A stretch of DNA of 64,000 nt from a virus (IMGVR_UViG_3300038463_000730:124001-188000), one strand, 5' to 3'; counted from the first letter of the stretch, positions 45,372 through 55,249 are shown. The notes: generated by a model not told the origin, from the sequence alone. A program made the numbers and translations.

Positions 45372-46346
45372 TTACATTCCTACCGTTATTTGTCTCGATA
45401 GAGTTAGTGCCCACACCAATTGCAAACCATTATGGCCTGAATTGTTCACTTGAACCTGGTGTACCCACTGTGGAAGTACTTTTTTTGGTAAGATAGCTGG
45501 AACGGACAAATCCATGTAGTTCGAGCCTAACAATGGATATTGAATAATGAAGTCTGCTAATGTTATCCGCATTGCGTATAGATTGTATGCGCCAGTTCCG
45601 GTAAGATTAGGCGTAATCGTTCCGACGCTAAGATTGTTGGCAGCCGGTGTCCAATTCCAATACCCTGTATTAGTAGGGCTCGGAACCGGCACAGCCGTTG
45701 CCATATTTACTTCGTAATTGGTATTTGCGCCTGGCACGATCACAACACCGCTAACCAGGTTAACATTGCCATATCCATCAGAGCCCGTGACAGCTGTTGC
45801 CGGAGCATACACCGAGTAACTTACCGTATCACCGAGAACAGCCCCATTGTATGTCATGTGGCCACCTGACAAATAGATCCAGTCATTGAACCCGAATGTC
45901 ACAGTATGTAATGTAGGACCGTATCCATCGTCATCACTGTGGTGTTGGAATAGCATTCCTCCACCAATTCCGTATTCCGGATCATCAGCTGCGCCAGCAA
46001 AACACAATTGCATCGTGTCTGGGAATAGGTTTGGAAGATTGCTTTGTCTGCCATCTGAAGTTTTTGGTTGAATTGCGGCATTACCATTTGCCTGGTATAC
46101 CGCTTCAAAATCAGCCGTATCGGCATCATTCTGTTCCTGCGTGTATCCGCCATCAATGATATCTTGTGGAACGGGTATCTGCCATAGTTGGCAAATATTC
46201 ACTTCTGGTCCATCATAGAACCATATTTGAGTAATTTGACCTTGTGAGTTGTCCCATTGCGGAATTCCGCCCTTCAGGATAAGGGCCGCTTTCCATGCTT
46301 GATATGCGTAATAACGCTGAGCCATAGTTTGAGGGAAAATAACCAT
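45372..46346 (-). CDS. Structural protein of the fibre region
   Basis: 324 residues from the ATG at 46346, which overlaps the giant fibre's stop (TAATG); the GTG start 21 bases upstream lies inside that gene. The N-terminal 110 residues are helical with an aromatic, Gln-rich stretch (AQRYYAYQAWKAALILKGG). The C-terminal part is beta-rich with two Asp-Gly-Tyr motifs (DDDGYGPT, GSDGYGNV). A fibre partner, chaperone or minor tail protein is likely; no known domain is recognised. Confidence 0.7.
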   Translation of the reverse strand: MVIFPQTMAQRYYAYQAWKAALILKGGIPQWDNSQGQITQIWFYDGPEVNICQLWQIPVPQDIIDGGYTQEQNDADTADFEAVYQANGNAAIQPKTSDGRQSNLPNLFPDTMQLCFAGAADDPEYGIGGGMLFQHHSDDDGYGPTLHTVTFGFNDWIYLSGGHMTYNGAVLGDTVSYSVYAPATAVTGSDGYGNVNLVSGVVIVPGANTNYEVNMATAVPVPSPTNTGYWNWTPAANNLSVGTITPNLTGTGAYNLYAMRITLADFIIQYPLLGSNYMDLSVPAILPKKVLPQWVHQVQVNNSGHNGLQLVWALTLSRQITVGM

Positions 46347-49300
46347 TATGTCGCATCCTCTGTCCACTCGATGAATCCGCTTACCGATCCGCCCGTGACT
46401 GTTATTGAGTTCAAATTAATAGCGAGATTTTGCGCGACACCACGAAGCACAATTGGTTTATTATTCCTGATACCAAACTCCCAAATAATAACACTGTCTA
46501 ATACGCCAGTTAATGGGAATACCATTTTAGTAGATCTTATTGTTCCAACCGCTGCGCCAAGTCCTGTTGGATTAGCTGTGTATGCCGAAACAACAGCCGT
46601 TGCAGCTGCATCGTTAGCATCATGTGGGATAGCTGTTGCTGTGGTAGATGTTCCGCCAGTATCGGCGGCCGAACGTTTGATAAGAAGAATAGGAGTTGTT
46701 ACAGCAGTGGTCGCCAGACCAGTTAACTCAATTTTAGTTACACGAACTACTGTACTGGCACTTCCAATAATAGTTGCAATATCAGTAGCCGTTGCAGCCG
46801 TGGCAACTGTAAATGAAGCTGAGTATGTTTTACGAAGATGCTCTGCATTCTGTACTTGAAGCGATTGAACGGCATTGACCGGATTCGTGATCAACGTGCG
46901 AGCATCCGTTCCATCAGATGCACCCATCAAAACCGGGTTACCTGTTACGGCGGACCCTGAAGCGGCTGCACCGGTTGCAGTAAAACCATTGTTTGGACTG
47001 ATCGCTACTACAATAGCAGTATCGCCCGCAACTGCCGCCGTGCTACCAGCTTTAACAGTAGCGGTATTGTTACCATCTGTAATCTTCTGAAAACCAGGAC
47101 GCAAGATGGCGTCCATGGTTGGCATCAGGTTGGATCCGTCAGTGATTCTCTGAAAACCAGGACGCGAAATGCTGTCCATGGTTGGCATCAAGTTAGAGCC
47201 ATCCGTAATCTTCTGGAAACCGGGACGCAGAAGACCATCCATCATCGGCATCAGGTTCGAGCCATCGGTTATATGCATGTAACCGGCTCTTGTCGCGATA
47301 TCCATGGTTGGCATCGTGTTCGAACCGTCTGTTACTTTGACGGGCCAGGCATTAGATAATGTGTTTGGCGTGCCTTGTGAAAAACCATTGTTTGGACTGA
47401 TCGCTACTACCAGCGCAGTATCTCCCGCCACTGCCGCAGTGTTTGCTCCCTTGATAGTTGTAACGTTGCTACCGTCTGTAATCTTCTGAAAACCAGGACG
47501 AATAATGTTGTCCATGGTTGGCATGGTATTCGAACCATCCGTGATCTTCTGGAAACCGGGACGGATAACGTTATCCATCATTGGCATCAAGTTAGAGCCA
47601 TCGGTTATATGCATGTAACCGGCTCTAGTAGCGATGTCCATAGTAGGCATCGTGTTACTGCCATCCGTAATCTTGACTGGCCAACCGTTAGCTAACGTAT
47701 TAGGAGTGCCTTGGTTCGTCGCGCTTACTGTTACGGACAGAGCTACCGGTAACGGCGAGCCACCAATGGCACCGGCATTCCACTGAATGTTGGCAGTACC
47801 AGATGTATATGCAGAGGCACGAACACGCACTTGTGTAAATCCACCACAAGAAATGCCCATCGTTTGGTTAGTCGTAATATTTGAGACTAACGCTTGAGAG
47901 TTAAAGTTCCATGCCTGTAGCGCTACCCACGTACCATCACCGTTAGTTCCTTCGAACACGAGGGTTTCAGACCACGTTCCCAACACGTCAAATGTAACGG
48001 TTGAGCAACCTCCGGTTGTTGCGACAACCGTTCCGTTAAGAGCTGCGATACTGCCCGTTCCAGATTTATCAACTGAATTGAACGGGAGCGGTTCACCGTT
48101 AAAATCTTGATCAATTTGCACACGATCGATATTCTGGAAGAAAATATAATCGATATCAAAAGTCGTGCTAGATGCTGGAGCAGTTGCACCGTTAACGCTA
48201 CCTGCCGTAATATACAGAACTGTATACGGAGAAGGAATGTGGACAGAGTTTATCGCAACAACAATTCCATCAATTGATAGAGTAGCTTGATTCTGCGAAA
48301 TATCAATTTTGTATAGGTGATAAGTCGCGGTCGTGCTGCCGTTTGGAATTGTTACAAGAGTAGTTTGAGTGTCAGATGCCGTGTTAGCATAACACGTTAC
48401 AAAGTTTACTTGAGTGTTGGTTGTTCCTGAAAACTGTACCGTTACTTGCTGATTAGGAGTTAGTCCAACGACATCTTGAAAACCCATATAGAATGTCTGA
48501 TTTGCAATTCTCTGGCTAACCGCAACGTAAAACTGAACGCTATACGGTAGGAAATCCCCAAGACTTCTAATAGAAGTAGCCGAGTTAGCGGTCGTTCCGG
48601 CAGTCCAAGAAAAAATAGAAGATGCGACCGATAGAGTTGTACCGGTTCCGGTTACAGTCTGCCAGTTACTAACTACGCTGGCCGCTCCACCCGATGTTCC
48701 AGTGTAATTACTGTCTAACGTAAGTGCTGTATCGGACTCGATCGAACTTACTTGAACATAAAGTGTTTCCGAATCCGCCGTTTTCTTGATATACTGACCT
48801 ACATTCACTTGGGTTGTGAACGCAGTACCGGAACCAGTAACGGCAGTAGACCCGTTCGTAAACGTAACCGTTCCGGTAAGAGCAGTAGTTAGCGCGCTCC
48901 CAGTAAAGTCATCACGCAACGAACCTTCGTCTGTTAGAACGGTGCCGCGAGTTTGAAGATTTCCAAATGCGTCAATCGTTGGCGAACTAGTTCCAACAAT
49001 TACTGATGATGGATCTGGGTAGGAAGAATTGGTAAGCTGATCTGATTCTGTAACCGTTGCATTTGAATTTGGTGAAACGGTAACAACAAGCGCTGGATCA
49101 GTAGCAACGGCAGCTGTCGATGCTGGCTTGATGCGCACAGTTTGAATATTTGTGCCATCTGAACCACCAAACTGAGTAGCATAAAGTGGTGTTGCGGTAC
49201 CGATCGCAGCCGATGTTAGCGTTGATGGATCACTTATGTGCGAGCCACGTATTGTGCCGTTAGCCGTTCCACTTGTATATGCGGAAACCCTAACTCTTGT

Positions 49301-50086
49301 TTCGCCAGCTCCACCTACACCGATAATAGTCGCAGCAGTCGCCGTATTAGCCGATGCAAATACAATTGTTGTGGCGATGGCACCGTTTGTAGGATTGAAA
49401 TAGGTAGGGTTCCAAGTTGTGCCACCATCAAATGATGTTTCAGCAACTAACGTTCCAATCAAAGTACCGGCAGCAAGTTGCAAACCGATAGTCGTCTGAC
49501 CAGGATGAGTTAATGTTATCGCAGCATTCAACGCTCCCAATGCTCCGGTTGCCGTAACATCGGCAGCAGAAGTACTCAGAGAGTTGTTTGGCGAAATGGA
49601 AACTACAAGTGCAGGGTCGGTAGCAACGGCAGCGGTAGAAGCGGGCTTGACAGCGGCCGAGTTTCCACCTTGGTTGATTGTTGCGAGCCACGGGGTAGTG
49701 TTCGCCGTATTACCTGGCTGCACCGTCCACGTACCAGATTGGGTTGCTGCCACAGTGCCGGTCACGGTTGCATTCAAGTTTGCTGCTGTCGCCTGAACAA
49801 CAGTAAATGATCCTGTTCCGGCGTTAGCTGTGACAGTTCCGCTGACGGGCAAAGCAATACCGGCAGTTGCACCTTGAACAGTCAAAACACCACCAGAGCC
49901 GGTACCTGCTGTACCAGCTCCGACGATAACTTGCTGTCCAGAGGTATTTGTGCTGATGAAACGGGCATCCGTTCCATCATATCCTGCTACCGTAATAGCA
50001 GAAGTAGGAGCGACAGCGCCGTTGGTTGTTGCCAAGGCGTTGCCGCTCGCGTCGTACAATACTACATCTGGTGAAGAACCACTCAT
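46346..50086 (-). CDS. Repeat-rich long tail fibre protein
   Basis: A 1246-residue protein. Its first 100 residues (PDVVLYDASGNALATTNGA, then GYDGTDARFI, VIVGAGTAGTGSGG) are closely related to the next gene's, which marks the attachment domain. The middle carries long Ala/Thr/Val segments and, at about residues 800-1010, two blocks of 21-residue repeats (ITDGSNTMPTMDIATRAGY, ITDGSNLMPMMDNVIRPGF and variants), as in triple-stranded fibre shafts. The C-terminal 150 residues are a compact domain. Gene duplication and internal recombination are evident. Confidence 0.82.
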   Translation of the reverse strand: MSGSSPDVVLYDASGNALATTNGAVAPTSAITVAGYDGTDARFISTNTSGQQVIVGAGTAGTGSGGVLTVQGATAGIALPVSGTVTANAGTGSFTVVQATAANLNATVTGTVAATQSGTWTVQPGNTANTTPWLATINQGGNSAAVKPASTAAVATDPALVVSISPNNSLSTSAADVTATGALGALNAAITLTHPGQTTIGLQLAAGTLIGTLVAETSFDGGTTWNPTYFNPTNGAIATTIVFASANTATAATIIGVGGAGETRVRVSAYTSGTANGTIRGSHISDPSTLTSAAIGTATPLYATQFGGSDGTNIQTVRIKPASTAAVATDPALVVTVSPNSNATVTESDQLTNSSYPDPSSVIVGTSSPTIDAFGNLQTRGTVLTDEGSLRDDFTGSALTTALTGTVTFTNGSTAVTGSGTAFTTQVNVGQYIKKTADSETLYVQVSSIESDTALTLDSNYTGTSGGAASVVSNWQTVTGTGTTLSVASSIFSWTAGTTANSATSIRSLGDFLPYSVQFYVAVSQRIANQTFYMGFQDVVGLTPNQQVTVQFSGTTNTQVNFVTCYANTASDTQTTLVTIPNGSTTATYHLYKIDISQNQATLSIDGIVVAINSVHIPSPYTVLYITAGSVNGATAPASSTTFDIDYIFFQNIDRVQIDQDFNGEPLPFNSVDKSGTGSIAALNGTVVATTGGCSTVTFDVLGTWSETLVFEGTNGDGTWVALQAWNFNSQALVSNITTNQTMGISCGGFTQVRVRASAYTSGTANIQWNAGAIGGSPLPVALSVTVSATNQGTPNTLANGWPVKITDGSNTMPTMDIATRAGYMHITDGSNLMPMMDNVIRPGFQKITDGSNTMPTMDNIIRPGFQKITDGSNVTTIKGANTAAVAGDTALVVAISPNNGFSQGTPNTLSNAWPVKVTDGSNTMPTMDIATRAGYMHITDGSNLMPMMDGLLRPGFQKITDGSNLMPTMDSISRPGFQRITDGSNLMPTMDAILRPGFQKITDGNNTATVKAGSTAAVAGDTAIVVAISPNNGFTATGAAASGSAVTGNPVLMGASDGTDARTLITNPVNAVQSLQVQNAEHLRKTYSASFTVATAATATDIATIIGSASTVVRVTKIELTGLATTAVTTPILLIKRSAADTGGTSTTATAIPHDANDAAATAVVSAYTANPTGLGAAVGTIRSTKMVFPLTGVLDSVIIWEFGIRNNKPIVLRGVAQNLAINLNSITVTGGSVSGFIEWTEDAT
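47055..47690 (-). repeat. 63-base tandem repeats in the long fibre gene
   Basis: Two arrays of 63-base units encode ITDGSN-(T/L)MP-(T/M)MD-x3-RPGFQK-type repeats. Each array is followed by a KGANTAAVAGDTALVVAISP-like spacer. The two super-blocks (about 330-390 bases) are near copies of each other, so unequal recombination could change fibre length. Confidence 0.8.
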
Positions 50087-50103
50087 CTTACCTACTTACT
50101 AAA

Positions 50104-51636
50104 TTATGGCGTGAGTTCTGTTACCAAAGCGTTTCCAGTTACACCGTTTGCCCAAGCAGCCTGAACAGCACCAGTGTAATCAACTGGAAGCTCCCAATAC
50201 ACATCCTGCATTAGCAAAGTTGTAAAGTTAGATGACGATGCAGTTCCGGTTCCGAGCAACACGTACATGTTCTTGTTTGTGTTGTTGTAGATTGCTGCGA
50301 ACTGACGGTTGGCGTTCGATGCCAAGATCGACGTAGTCGATGTTGCACCGGCTACCGTCGTGACAGCTGATGTGTTTGCCTTGTTCTGTGTGACCGATAC
50401 TGGGGTCATGCCAGAGATACCCTGGATCGTGACGACACCCGAGTTAGCTGTTCCAGCTGTACCGGCACCGATGACTGTTGCGTTCAAGTTTGCTGCGGTT
50501 GACTGAACTGCCAATACACGCAAGTTACCTGATGTATCCAATGACAACGCGCTCATCTGACCCGTTGTGTAGGTCGGAGCCGCAGTCGTTACCGAACCTG
50601 CACTCAAATTCGCATCCGCACCCGGTGCTGCACCGGTTGGATAGACACCGTCTACACGAAGCAATCCGCCTGTTGTCAATGACAATGAATAGATGTCGTT
50701 GTTAGTCAGACCTGATTCAGCAGCAGTCGTTACCAAACCACCTACATACGTAATCGAAGCTGGTGCCGCAGCTGCCGTTGCGCTTACTGAGGCGTTATTG
50801 AAGTTACCAGTTCCGGCGTTTGCCGTTACGGTTCCGCTGACTGGCTGAGTTACGTTTGAACCATCGACACGGAGCAATCCTGCCGTTGTCAATGACAACG
50901 CATACAGATCACCGCTAGTCAATCCTGATTCAACCGCAGTTGTAACAAGACCTCCAACATAGGTCGCCGAACCAGGAGCCGTTGTCGCTGTCGTGCTTAC
51001 CGAAGCGTTCGTTGCCGTAACAGTTCCGCTGACTGGAACCGGGGTTCCGGAAGCGTTACCTTGAATTGTTACCAGTCCCGAGCTAGCGCCGGAACCAGCT
51101 GCCGTTGTTCCAACAACTGTTGCGTTCAAGTTTGCAGCAGTAGCTTGTGCAACAGTGAATGAACCAGTTCCGGCATTCGCAGTAACAATTCCGCTGACCG
51201 GCTGTGTAACGTTTGATCCGTCAATACGGAGCAATCCAGTTGTAGTTAGTGATAGTGCATACAAATCACCGCTGGTCAAACCTGACTCGGTAGCTGTCGT
51301 AACTAAACCACCAACGTATGTTGCTGATCCAGGAGCAGCTGTTGCGGTCGTACTAACAGAGGCATTGTTTGCCGTTACAGTTCCGCTGACCGGGACCGGA
51401 GTACCGGAAGCGTTACCCTGAATGGTAAGCACGCCTCCAACACCAGTTCCGGCTGTACCGGCACCGACCAGCACTACACGACCTGAGGTATCAACGGTAA
51501 TGAAACGTGAATCTGTTCCATCCGAGCCTTCAACAAGAAGGCCGCGGTTACCAGTTGGTATTGAGTTGCCATTGATCGCGGCAAGCTCATAACCATCTGA
51601 GCTATATAAAACTGAGGCTGGTGATAGACCTGACAT
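50104..51636 (-). CDS. Repeat-rich tail fibre protein, paralogue of the long fibre
   Basis: A 510-residue protein. Its N-terminus (SPASVLYSSDGYELAAINGN, then GSDGTDSRFITVDTSG and VLVGAGTAGTGVGG) matches the start of the 1246-residue fibre. It contains three copies of a TYVGGLVTTATESGLTSGDL / ALSLTTTGLLRIDGSN repeat of about 60-65 residues, plus VTIQGNASGTPVPVSGT linkers. The C-terminal 90 residues end in a small domain. AAGGA precedes the ATG. The shared N-terminus suggests both fibres dock on the same site, or one caps the other. Confidence 0.8.
   Translation of the reverse strand: MSGLSPASVLYSSDGYELAAINGNSIPTGNRGLLVEGSDGTDSRFITVDTSGRVVLVGAGTAGTGVGGVLTIQGNASGTPVPVSGTVTANNASVSTTATAAPGSATYVGGLVTTATESGLTSGDLYALSLTTTGLLRIDGSNVTQPVSGIVTANAGTGSFTVAQATAANLNATVVGTTAAGSGASSGLVTIQGNASGTPVPVSGTVTATNASVSTTATTAPGSATYVGGLVTTAVESGLTSGDLYALSLTTAGLLRVDGSNVTQPVSGTVTANAGTGNFNNASVSATAAAAPASITYVGGLVTTAAESGLTNNDIYSLSLTTGGLLRVDGVYPTGAAPGADANLSAGSVTTAAPTYTTGQMSALSLDTSGNLRVLAVQSTAANLNATVIGAGTAGTANSGVVTIQGISGMTPVSVTQNKANTSAVTTVAGATSTTSILASNANRQFAAIYNNTNKNMYVLLGTGTASSSNFTTLLMQDVYWELPVDYTGAVQAAWANGVTGNALVTELTP
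50735..51410 (-). repeat. Fibre repeats in the 510-residue fibre gene
   Basis: Three degenerate copies of a segment encoding ATYVGGLVTT...SGLTSGDLYALSLTT...GLLR(I/V)DGSN, separated by variable linkers, about 195-370 bases apart. High similarity at base level suggests recent duplication. Confidence 0.75.
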
Positions 51637-51651
51637 TGTAGTATCCTTGGT

Positions 51652-52398
51652 TTACGAAATGCTTCTTGTTCGAGTAGTTTCGAAGATAAAGTTTTCGTAA
51701 GTAATGTTATCGCTTACAGTATGGGCTATCGTGACACCATCTGTATTGTATACCTTCCAAGTGATAGTTGTTGGAACAATATTTGACCACACAATGTCCT
51801 GTTCTACTATCTTTTTAGCCATTGTATCATCAACATACCAAATTACGGACGTTGGAAACATGATACCTGGCGGCGAAATGACTTTGTACGCTCCGGACAC
51901 AAACCCGTCAGCCGGACCTTCATCGATAAAGTGAATAAGTTGACGGAGCGTTTCGTGTTCAGCCGGATTGATTAGATTCTTATCAAGATCACTAATCGCA
52001 CCTTGAACATTCGTGCTAGTAATATTGATTGACTTAGTCGGATCGAAACCGACCTGACCTGCTCCGGCTGGCCAGATAAAATTGACAAAACCACCGGTAG
52101 ATGAGTTGATCGGCTCAACCGTTGTGAATGTTGTGCCGTTCAGAACCGCATCAATAGTGAAATAGCCATCTGCTGACCCCGTTCCATAGAATTGGACTCG
52201 GTCGCCGGATTCAACCGGATGGTCACCAGATGGCCAAGTCAGATCTTGGTCATCGACAAGTGTAATGACGACAATGTTACTAACAGATGTCGTAGATATG
52301 AGCGGAACGGCTGCTAAGTATACACTATAGCCATCAGAGGCTAGTCTAGGTACCTCGGCAATTTCTGCTTCTAATACATCTGATTTCGCAATTGCCAT
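51652..52398 (-). CDS. Unrecognised fibre-adaptor protein
   Basis: A 248-residue beta-rich protein, starting 3 bases after the preceding stop. The central VESGDRVQFYGTGSADGYFT segment is an OB- or collar-like strand pair, and the last 70 residues (VIWYVDDTMAKKIVEQDIVW, ITWKVYNTDGVTIAHTVSDN) look like an Ig-like domain. Two Asp-Gly-Tyr motifs are present. It precedes the two paralogous fibre genes, so it may connect fibres to the neck or baseplate. Inferred from position. Confidence 0.7.
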   Translation of the reverse strand: MAIAKSDVLEAEIAEVPRLASDGYSVYLAAVPLISTTSVSNIVVITLVDDQDLTWPSGDHPVESGDRVQFYGTGSADGYFTIDAVLNGTTFTTVEPINSSTGGFVNFIWPAGAGQVGFDPTKSINITSTNVQGAISDLDKNLINPAEHETLRQLIHFIDEGPADGFVSGAYKVISPPGIMFPTSVIWYVDDTMAKKIVEQDIVWSNIVPTTITWKVYNTDGVTIAHTVSDNITYENFIFETTRTRSIS

Positions 52399-52401
52399 TC
52401 A

Positions 52402-52806
52402 TTACTTCTTTTTCTTTCCCTTACTGCCAGATTTCGCCTCTGGAGCAGGCTCGGAACCAGCAGTTTCCGGATGAGAAGCGATGTATGCTTCTTTCTCCTT
52501 GTTTTCCTCGGCAATCCGAAGTGCTTCGGATCTCTCTACTTCAGCAGCATGAATGAACCCACTCAGCACGTTGTACACGATACTGTTGGTTGATGCGAAA
52601 GCCGAAGCTTGCCCATCAAGCGTAGCGGCTTGCTTCCGCAAATTCTCAGCCTGAGAAGCACAATTCTGACGATTCTTCTCAGCATCATTCATGATCTGAA
52701 TAAGAATTGCTTCTACAGCAGCCTTATCATCATCACCTACTACACCGACCGATACCGCATCCACCATCCGTCTACGTAACTTATGTAACTCTTCAGCGTA
52801 CGACAT
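52402..52806 (-). CDS. Small coiled-coil protein
   Basis: A 134-residue, mostly helical protein with heptad-rich segments (NDAEKNRQNCASQAENLRKQ; AAEVERSEALRIAEENKEKE) and a Lys/Gly-rich C-terminus (SGSKGKKKK). Its start overlaps the preceding gene by 14 bases. A chaperone, scaffold or fibre-attachment coil is plausible. Confidence 0.7.
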   Translation of the reverse strand: MSYAEELHKLRRRMVDAVSVGVVGDDDKAAVEAILIQIMNDAEKNRQNCASQAENLRKQAATLDGQASAFASTNSIVYNVLSGFIHAAEVERSEALRIAEENKEKEAYIASHPETAGSEPAPEAKSGSKGKKKK

Positions 52807-53044
52807 TCTTTCTGGCCTTTCTCTTCAATTGTTTCTGCTGATCCGCCATCCATTTTGCAATGATTACACATGGCTCACAATAACATCCTTGGATGTCACC
52901 AGATGCCTCATAGAATTTAGTTGGCTCTTCCAAACCGTCAGCAGACAATACTCTCTTGAACGTTTCAGGAGCGCGGTGCCCAGATGAGCACCACCTACTG
53001 GCTGGCGCATCAACTATACGGAATGTTATTTCAGCATCCATCAC
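52793..53044 (-). CDS. Small Cys-rich protein with zinc-knuckle-like motif
   Basis: An 83-residue protein. WCSSGHRAPETF (Cys19, His23) and GCYCEPC (Cys54, 56, 59) could form one zinc site of four or five ligands. The C-terminus is strongly basic (KQLKRKARKNVVR). A GATATAAGG box lies just before the ATG. It may bind nucleic acid or assist folding; function unknown. Confidence 0.65.
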   Translation of the reverse strand: MMDAEITFRIVDAPASRWCSSGHRAPETFKRVLSADGLEEPTKFYEASGDIQGCYCEPCVIIAKWMADQQKQLKRKARKNVVR

Positions 53045-53066
53045 ATACCTTATATCTGCTTAATTG

Positions 53067-54569
53067 TTACTTGACGAAATAGTCGATGTAATCGCCTTTC
53101 TTATTCGCTTTGTAGAATGTAATGCTCGTTGTGTTGGTTTCAGTATAGTCAGCAAATGCTGATGCTGCTCCTGGGTGCTGGATAACTCCACGAACGTATA
53201 CCCATAGATATTGACCGTTTCCGGTACCATCCAATGTGTAACTGATCGAACCAGGCAACGTGTGTGCAGTTCCGGCTGGAAGATTTGCTGACAATACTTC
53301 AATCGTGCGTGTAACAGTCGAGTTACTAATCGAGTTTGCCAAAACCTGAAGAGACGCCGTAATGGTCTGACCTGATGTCAAAAGCCCACCGGTATACGTA
53401 CGGTTACCAATCTGTGTGTTCAACGTGTTCAACGCATCGACGACAGTTGGTGTTGCGTTTGGAAGGTTGTAGAACGGAAAATATGATCCAGTGTTGGTCA
53501 ACAATCCATTTAGGTTCTGATCCGAGCTGATCGTCCCGATCGTATCAAGAATGTTGTTGATATCGTTGACCAGTGCCGCATCGGTCAAGATACCAAGTGC
53601 CGGGACCTCACGGAACGCATTCTCATCCATCGCATCAAGACGCTCGTTGTAACCATAGAGTAAGTTGATAACGTCAGGTTGACCAGCTTCCCATGTATAC
53701 GGCGTATAGTTAAGCGCGTAGTTCAGATTCCACGGCGATGAGTAGAAATGGACCTCGACCGAGTTTGGTGATGTGCTCGAACCATTAAAAGTGAAACCGA
53801 AAATACGCTCCCCAGCGTGTGGTCCGGTTAGAACGGACAATTCACCACCAGAGCTATATCCGTCCGTGATGTGGACGTAACAAGCATTCGGATCACCTGC
53901 GAACGGGCCAGTGTCGAATACTGGGATACCCAGTCGGTTAACGCTGTCAGCGTGCTTCAAGTTACCAGCCGAGCTAACCGTTACGAGAGTATTACCCGTC
54001 GCCACAGCCTCTCCGAAATAGGCCGCGTTGATAATGTACGCAACGGCATCGGTTGTCTTCGTCGCAATATGCGAAAGGTCAGCCGGAAGGAATGTTCCGA
54101 TTGCATTTGGCTGCTGGTACGTCGGGATCGCCGCATCGTATCCGACACCCTTGATTCTTGCACGATCGGTACGTGCGTAGTTCAAGTCCGCAAGCAATGT
54201 ATAGTCATAACGCTCGATCCAGCTGATCGCTCCGTTGTTCGCATCACCCGCAACTGCTGCCGGGTTAACAACCGTCACAGATGTTGGGCTAATGTACGAA
54301 TCGATCAAGAACGTACCGTTGTTACTACCCGAGGCTGCCCCGGAAATAGTCAACCAGTTAGTTACGTCCGCAACCGTCATACCAGTTAGTCCAGTAATGG
54401 TTACATCCGATCCGCTCACAGTCGTGATCGACGCTGTAGACCCGGCCTGGCCAGTAAGCGGCACACCGAGCATATTGCCTTCATCGGCAAGGTTAAGGTT
54501 CGACACTTGGACGAGCGAACCTGCGATATTTAGTGCTTGATCAAGCATACTAAGACGAATGGATGGCAT
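53067..54569 (-). CDS. Large head-tail region structural protein
   Basis: A 500-residue, beta-rich protein with Thr-, Ser- and Gly-rich segments (SITTVSGSDVTITGLTGMTV; VVNPAAVAGDANNGAISWIE), no Cys cluster and one Asp-Gly-Tyr motif. Its ATG is preceded by an A8 tract but no clear Shine-Dalgarno. Lying between small neck-like genes and the fibre genes, it may be a collar/whisker or fibre-attachment protein. Confidence 0.72.
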   Translation of the reverse strand: MPSIRLSMLDQALNIAGSLVQVSNLNLADEGNMLGVPLTGQAGSTASITTVSGSDVTITGLTGMTVADVTNWLTISGAASGSNNGTFLIDSYISPTSVTVVNPAAVAGDANNGAISWIERYDYTLLADLNYARTDRARIKGVGYDAAIPTYQQPNAIGTFLPADLSHIATKTTDAVAYIINAAYFGEAVATGNTLVTVSSAGNLKHADSVNRLGIPVFDTGPFAGDPNACYVHITDGYSSGGELSVLTGPHAGERIFGFTFNGSSTSPNSVEVHFYSSPWNLNYALNYTPYTWEAGQPDVINLLYGYNERLDAMDENAFREVPALGILTDAALVNDINNILDTIGTISSDQNLNGLLTNTGSYFPFYNLPNATPTVVDALNTLNTQIGNRTYTGGLLTSGQTITASLQVLANSISNSTVTRTIEVLSANLPAGTAHTLPGSISYTLDGTGNGQYLWVYVRGVIQHPGAASAFADYTETNTTSITFYKANKKGDYIDYFVK

Positions 54570-54625
54570 ATTTTTTTTCTGCTAAAACTGTGAAATTAAG
54601 TTTCTTACTGAATGGCCCATTATTA

Positions 54626-55249
54626 TTAGATCGTTGCAATTACATAAGAAGCTTCAAGGATTGATCTGCCGGGCAGTGGCGTTTGATACAAGTTCACCGT
54701 GTCGTAACCTGATCCAACGCCTCCCGATTCAGAGATTGTGAAGTTTCCATTCGTCGGATTCGTACCAAGCACCTGTAGTTGTCCGTTCAGTGTAACGTAG
54801 ATGTGAAATATGTTACTATCGTACGTGCCTTCTAGAAATTTATCAGGAGATGGGACCTTGAATGTTCTATTCACACCATCGATCGCGCCAATCAATGGCT
54901 GACGCTGACGAAGTAGATAATTTGCATTTCCACTTGGAATAGTAAGACCATTTACGATGCCAGCGCCTTGCAAGAATGCCAACTGTGCCTCGTTGAACTG
55001 AAGCAAATCGACGTCTGAGCATATGACAACAATATCTTCGTACAGAATTTTGTGTTGCAACTCACCTTTTAGAAGACTAGAACGAATATCACCCTCTGCT
55101 ACCCCAGGTATCGCCAACAAATCACGAGTGTGGCCGTACCGAATAGGATAGTTGAAGATGCGAATCGTTTTACCGATTTGCTTACAAATATTCATCACTA
55201 TAAAACACCCGTTTATTTTAAGAAACGGAGCAAAACTATCCATCCCCAT
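54626..55249 (-). CDS. Unrecognised structural protein
   Basis: A 207-residue protein. The N-terminal half is helical (IRYGHTRDLLAIPGVAEGDI; IVVICSDVDLLQFNEAQLAF). The C-terminal half is beta-rich (FHIYVTLNGQLQVLG; GSGYDTVNLYQTPLPGRSIL). AAGG is placed 7 bases before the ATG at 55249, with two in-frame ATGs close together. It follows the 242-residue gene by 7 bases and may belong to the head-to-tail connector. Confidence 0.7.
   Translation of the reverse strand: MGMDSFAPFLKINGCFIVMNICKQIGKTIRIFNYPIRYGHTRDLLAIPGVAEGDIRSSLLKGELQHKILYEDIVVICSDVDLLQFNEAQLAFLQGAGIVNGLTIPSGNANYLLRQRQPLIGAIDGVNRTFKVPSPDKFLEGTYDSNIFHIYVTLNGQLQVLGTNPTNGNFTISESGGVGSGYDTVNLYQTPLPGRSILEASYVIATI

Noticed and set aside
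46257-46859. 200-codon plus-strand frame at the end of the long fibre gene
   Set aside because: Val/Ala-rich shadow of Thr/Ala/Asn codons; crosses a real gene boundary.
47055-47690. Regular repeats resembling a CRISPR array
   Set aside because: The 63-base units are in frame, coding and have no unique spacers of constant length; they are fibre repeats.
46346-51636. Possible diversity-generating retroelement target in the fibre genes
   Set aside because: No reverse transcriptase and no adenine-substituted template/variable pair is visible in the window.
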